The position numbers were made by a program, and so were the translations under genes. Below the pieces are notes generated by a model. That model saw nothing but the letters and a program-made list of their open reading frames with translations. It was not told the DNA's origin and did not search any database. DNA of 64,000 nt from Codonopsis lanceolata (Eukaryota > Streptophyta > Magnoliopsida > Asterales > Campanulaceae): assembly GCA_013146195.2 (NCBI GenBank), contig CM028378.1, positions 83,076,295 through 83,140,294 on the forward strand, in the 5' to 3' direction. Every line of letters begins with the position of its first letter. Within the stretch, counting starts at the first letter, position 1. Positions 62,641 to 64,000 of this stretch are shown one piece after another.

Positions 62641-64000
62641 AATTTTAAGCAACTTTGACTATATTTGATCAACATAGAGTTTTTTTGAACAACCATTGCA
62701 TCTTTTTGATCAACCATGACATTTTTTGATCTAACATGCCTTTTTTTGATCTATCATTGCATTTTTTGATCTACCATTACACTTTTTGATCTACCATGAC
62801 ATTTTTTTGATCTACCATGACATTTTTTTATCTAACATGTCATTTTTTTGATCTACCATGACATTTTTTTGATCTACCATGACATTTTTTGATCTACCAT
62901 GCCTATTTTTTATCTACCATGACATTTTTTGATCTATCATACCTATTTTTGATCTACCATGACTTTTTTTGATCTATCATGACTTTTTTTGCTCTACCAT
63001 GGCTTTTTTTGATCTACCATGACTTTTTTTGCTCTACCATGACTTTTTTTTTATCTACCTTGACTTATTTTGCTCTACCATGACTTTTTTTTTAATCTAC
63101 CATGGCTTTTTTTTATCTACCATGGCTTATTTTGCCCTATCATGGCTTTTTTTGATCTACCATGACTTATTTTGATCTACCATTACTTGTTTTGATCTAC
63201 CATGACTTATTTTGAGCTACTATGACTTTTTTTGATCTACCATGCGTATTTTTGATCTACCATGTATATTTTTGATCTACCATTGCATTTTTTTATCTAC
63301 CATGACTTTTTTTACTATACCATGGCTTTCTTTGATCTATCATGACATTTTTTGATCTACCTTGACTTATTTTTATCTACCATGCCTATTTTTGATCTAC
63401 AATTGCATTTTTTTTTATCTATTATGACTTTTTTTGATCAACCATGACATTTTTCGATCTACCATGCCTTTTTTTGAACTACCATTGCAGTTTTTGATCT
63501 ACCGTGACATTTTTTGATCTACCATAACATTTTTTTATCAACCATGACATTTTTTGATATATCATGATATTTTTTGATCTACCTTGACATTTTTTGATCT
63601 ACCATACCTATTTTTGATCTACCATGAAATTTTTTGATCTACCGTGACATTTTTTCATATACCATGACATTTTTGATATAACATAACCTTTCTTGATCTA
63701 CCATGATTATTTTGATCTGCCATGACATTTTTTTGATATACCATGTCTATTTTTGATCTACCATTGCATTTTTTGATCTACCATGACTTTTTTGATCTAC
63801 CATGACTTTTTTTGCTCTACCATGGCTTTTTTTTATCTACCATGACATTTTTTGATCTACCTTCACTTTTTTTGATCTACCATGCCTATTTTTGATCTAC
63901 CATTGCATTTTTTTAATCTATCATGATTTTTTTTGTTCAACCATGACATTTTTTGATCTGCCATGACTATTTTTGATCTACCATTGCATTTTTTGATATA
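62641..64000. repeat. 20-21-bp satellite array, core GATCTACCATGACA plus T run
   Basis: Roughly 65 head-to-tail units of GATCTACCATGACATTTTTT with variable T-run length and changes in the last bases (GCCTA, TTGCA, GACTT, GGCTT). It starts diffusely near 62,660 and continues beyond the right edge of the window. Runs of similar variants (GACTT-type at about 62,960-63,250) suggest local expansion. Confidence 0.93.

Overview
The window is nuclear DNA from a flowering plant, almost certainly a eudicot. Signs are GT-AG introns, a GPI-anchored plant beta-1,3-glucanase, a plant SLU7 fragment, plant-type LINEs with an RNase H domain, and Tat-type Gypsy, Copia, Mutator, hAT and Helitron elements. I cannot name the species. 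Only one host gene looks whole: a two-exon GH17/X8 glucan endo-1,3-beta-glucosidase-like gene on the minus strand at 57,946-59,636. Almost everything else is transposable-element sequence, much of it nested, plus tandem repeats.

Layout. 1-245: Copia RNase H scrap. 309-960 (-): broken copy of the start of the splicing factor gene SLU7 with its leader. About 1,068-5,790 (-): LINE-A, decayed. 5,960-10,021 (+): LINE-B, 5'-truncated, with a 15-bp target-site duplication. 10,250-11,370: minisatellites and a duplicated repeat. About 11,395-12,555 and 16,116-18,145 (+): LINE-C, one element split at the start of its endonuclease by a 3.56-kb Helitron (12,556-16,115, minus) that carries a galactose-oxidase-like (GLOX) gene fragment. 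18,146-30,287 (-): a 12.1-kb Gypsy element of Tat type with decayed gag-pol and an additional ORF on the opposite strand that appears to have its own TATA box and leader intron. 30,437-31,033 and 31,652-32,225: two hAT-type MITEs with 8-bp duplications. 32,717-33,495: a Mutator-type MITE.

33,834-52,536 (-) is the centrepiece. It is a large LTR element without gag-pol, holding two tandem arrays (40-bp and about 42-bp units). It is split by a 9.1-kb Mutator-like element (MULE, 40,660-49,806) that has long terminal inverted repeats and a 9-bp duplication. The MULE carries a decayed multi-exon transposase gene (+) and a convergent two-exon zinc-finger (GRF-type) gene (-). The transposase gene is itself interrupted by a solo LTR (42,435-43,715, duplication CAGAA) and by a LINE with a twin-priming inversion inside an intron (45,753-47,450). 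Insertion order can be read directly: AT-rich Helitron-like repeat, then the LTR element, then the MULE, then solo LTR and LINE.

54,295-57,150 (+): a 19-bp minisatellite followed by a decayed, 3'-truncated Copia element. 57,670-57,930: another copy of the second hAT MITE, ending 15 bp past the GH17 stop codon. 59,640-62,640: intergenic DNA. 62,640-64,000: a 20-21-bp satellite (core GATCTACCATGACA) running off the end of the window.

For follow-up, the most interesting points are the antisense gene of the Tat element with its own apparent promoter; the Helitron, whose empty site can be read and whose duplicated, mutated internal terminus suggests gene capture by read-through; the MULE-borne GRF zinc-finger gene; and the loss of the catalytic nucleophile in the GH17 protein.
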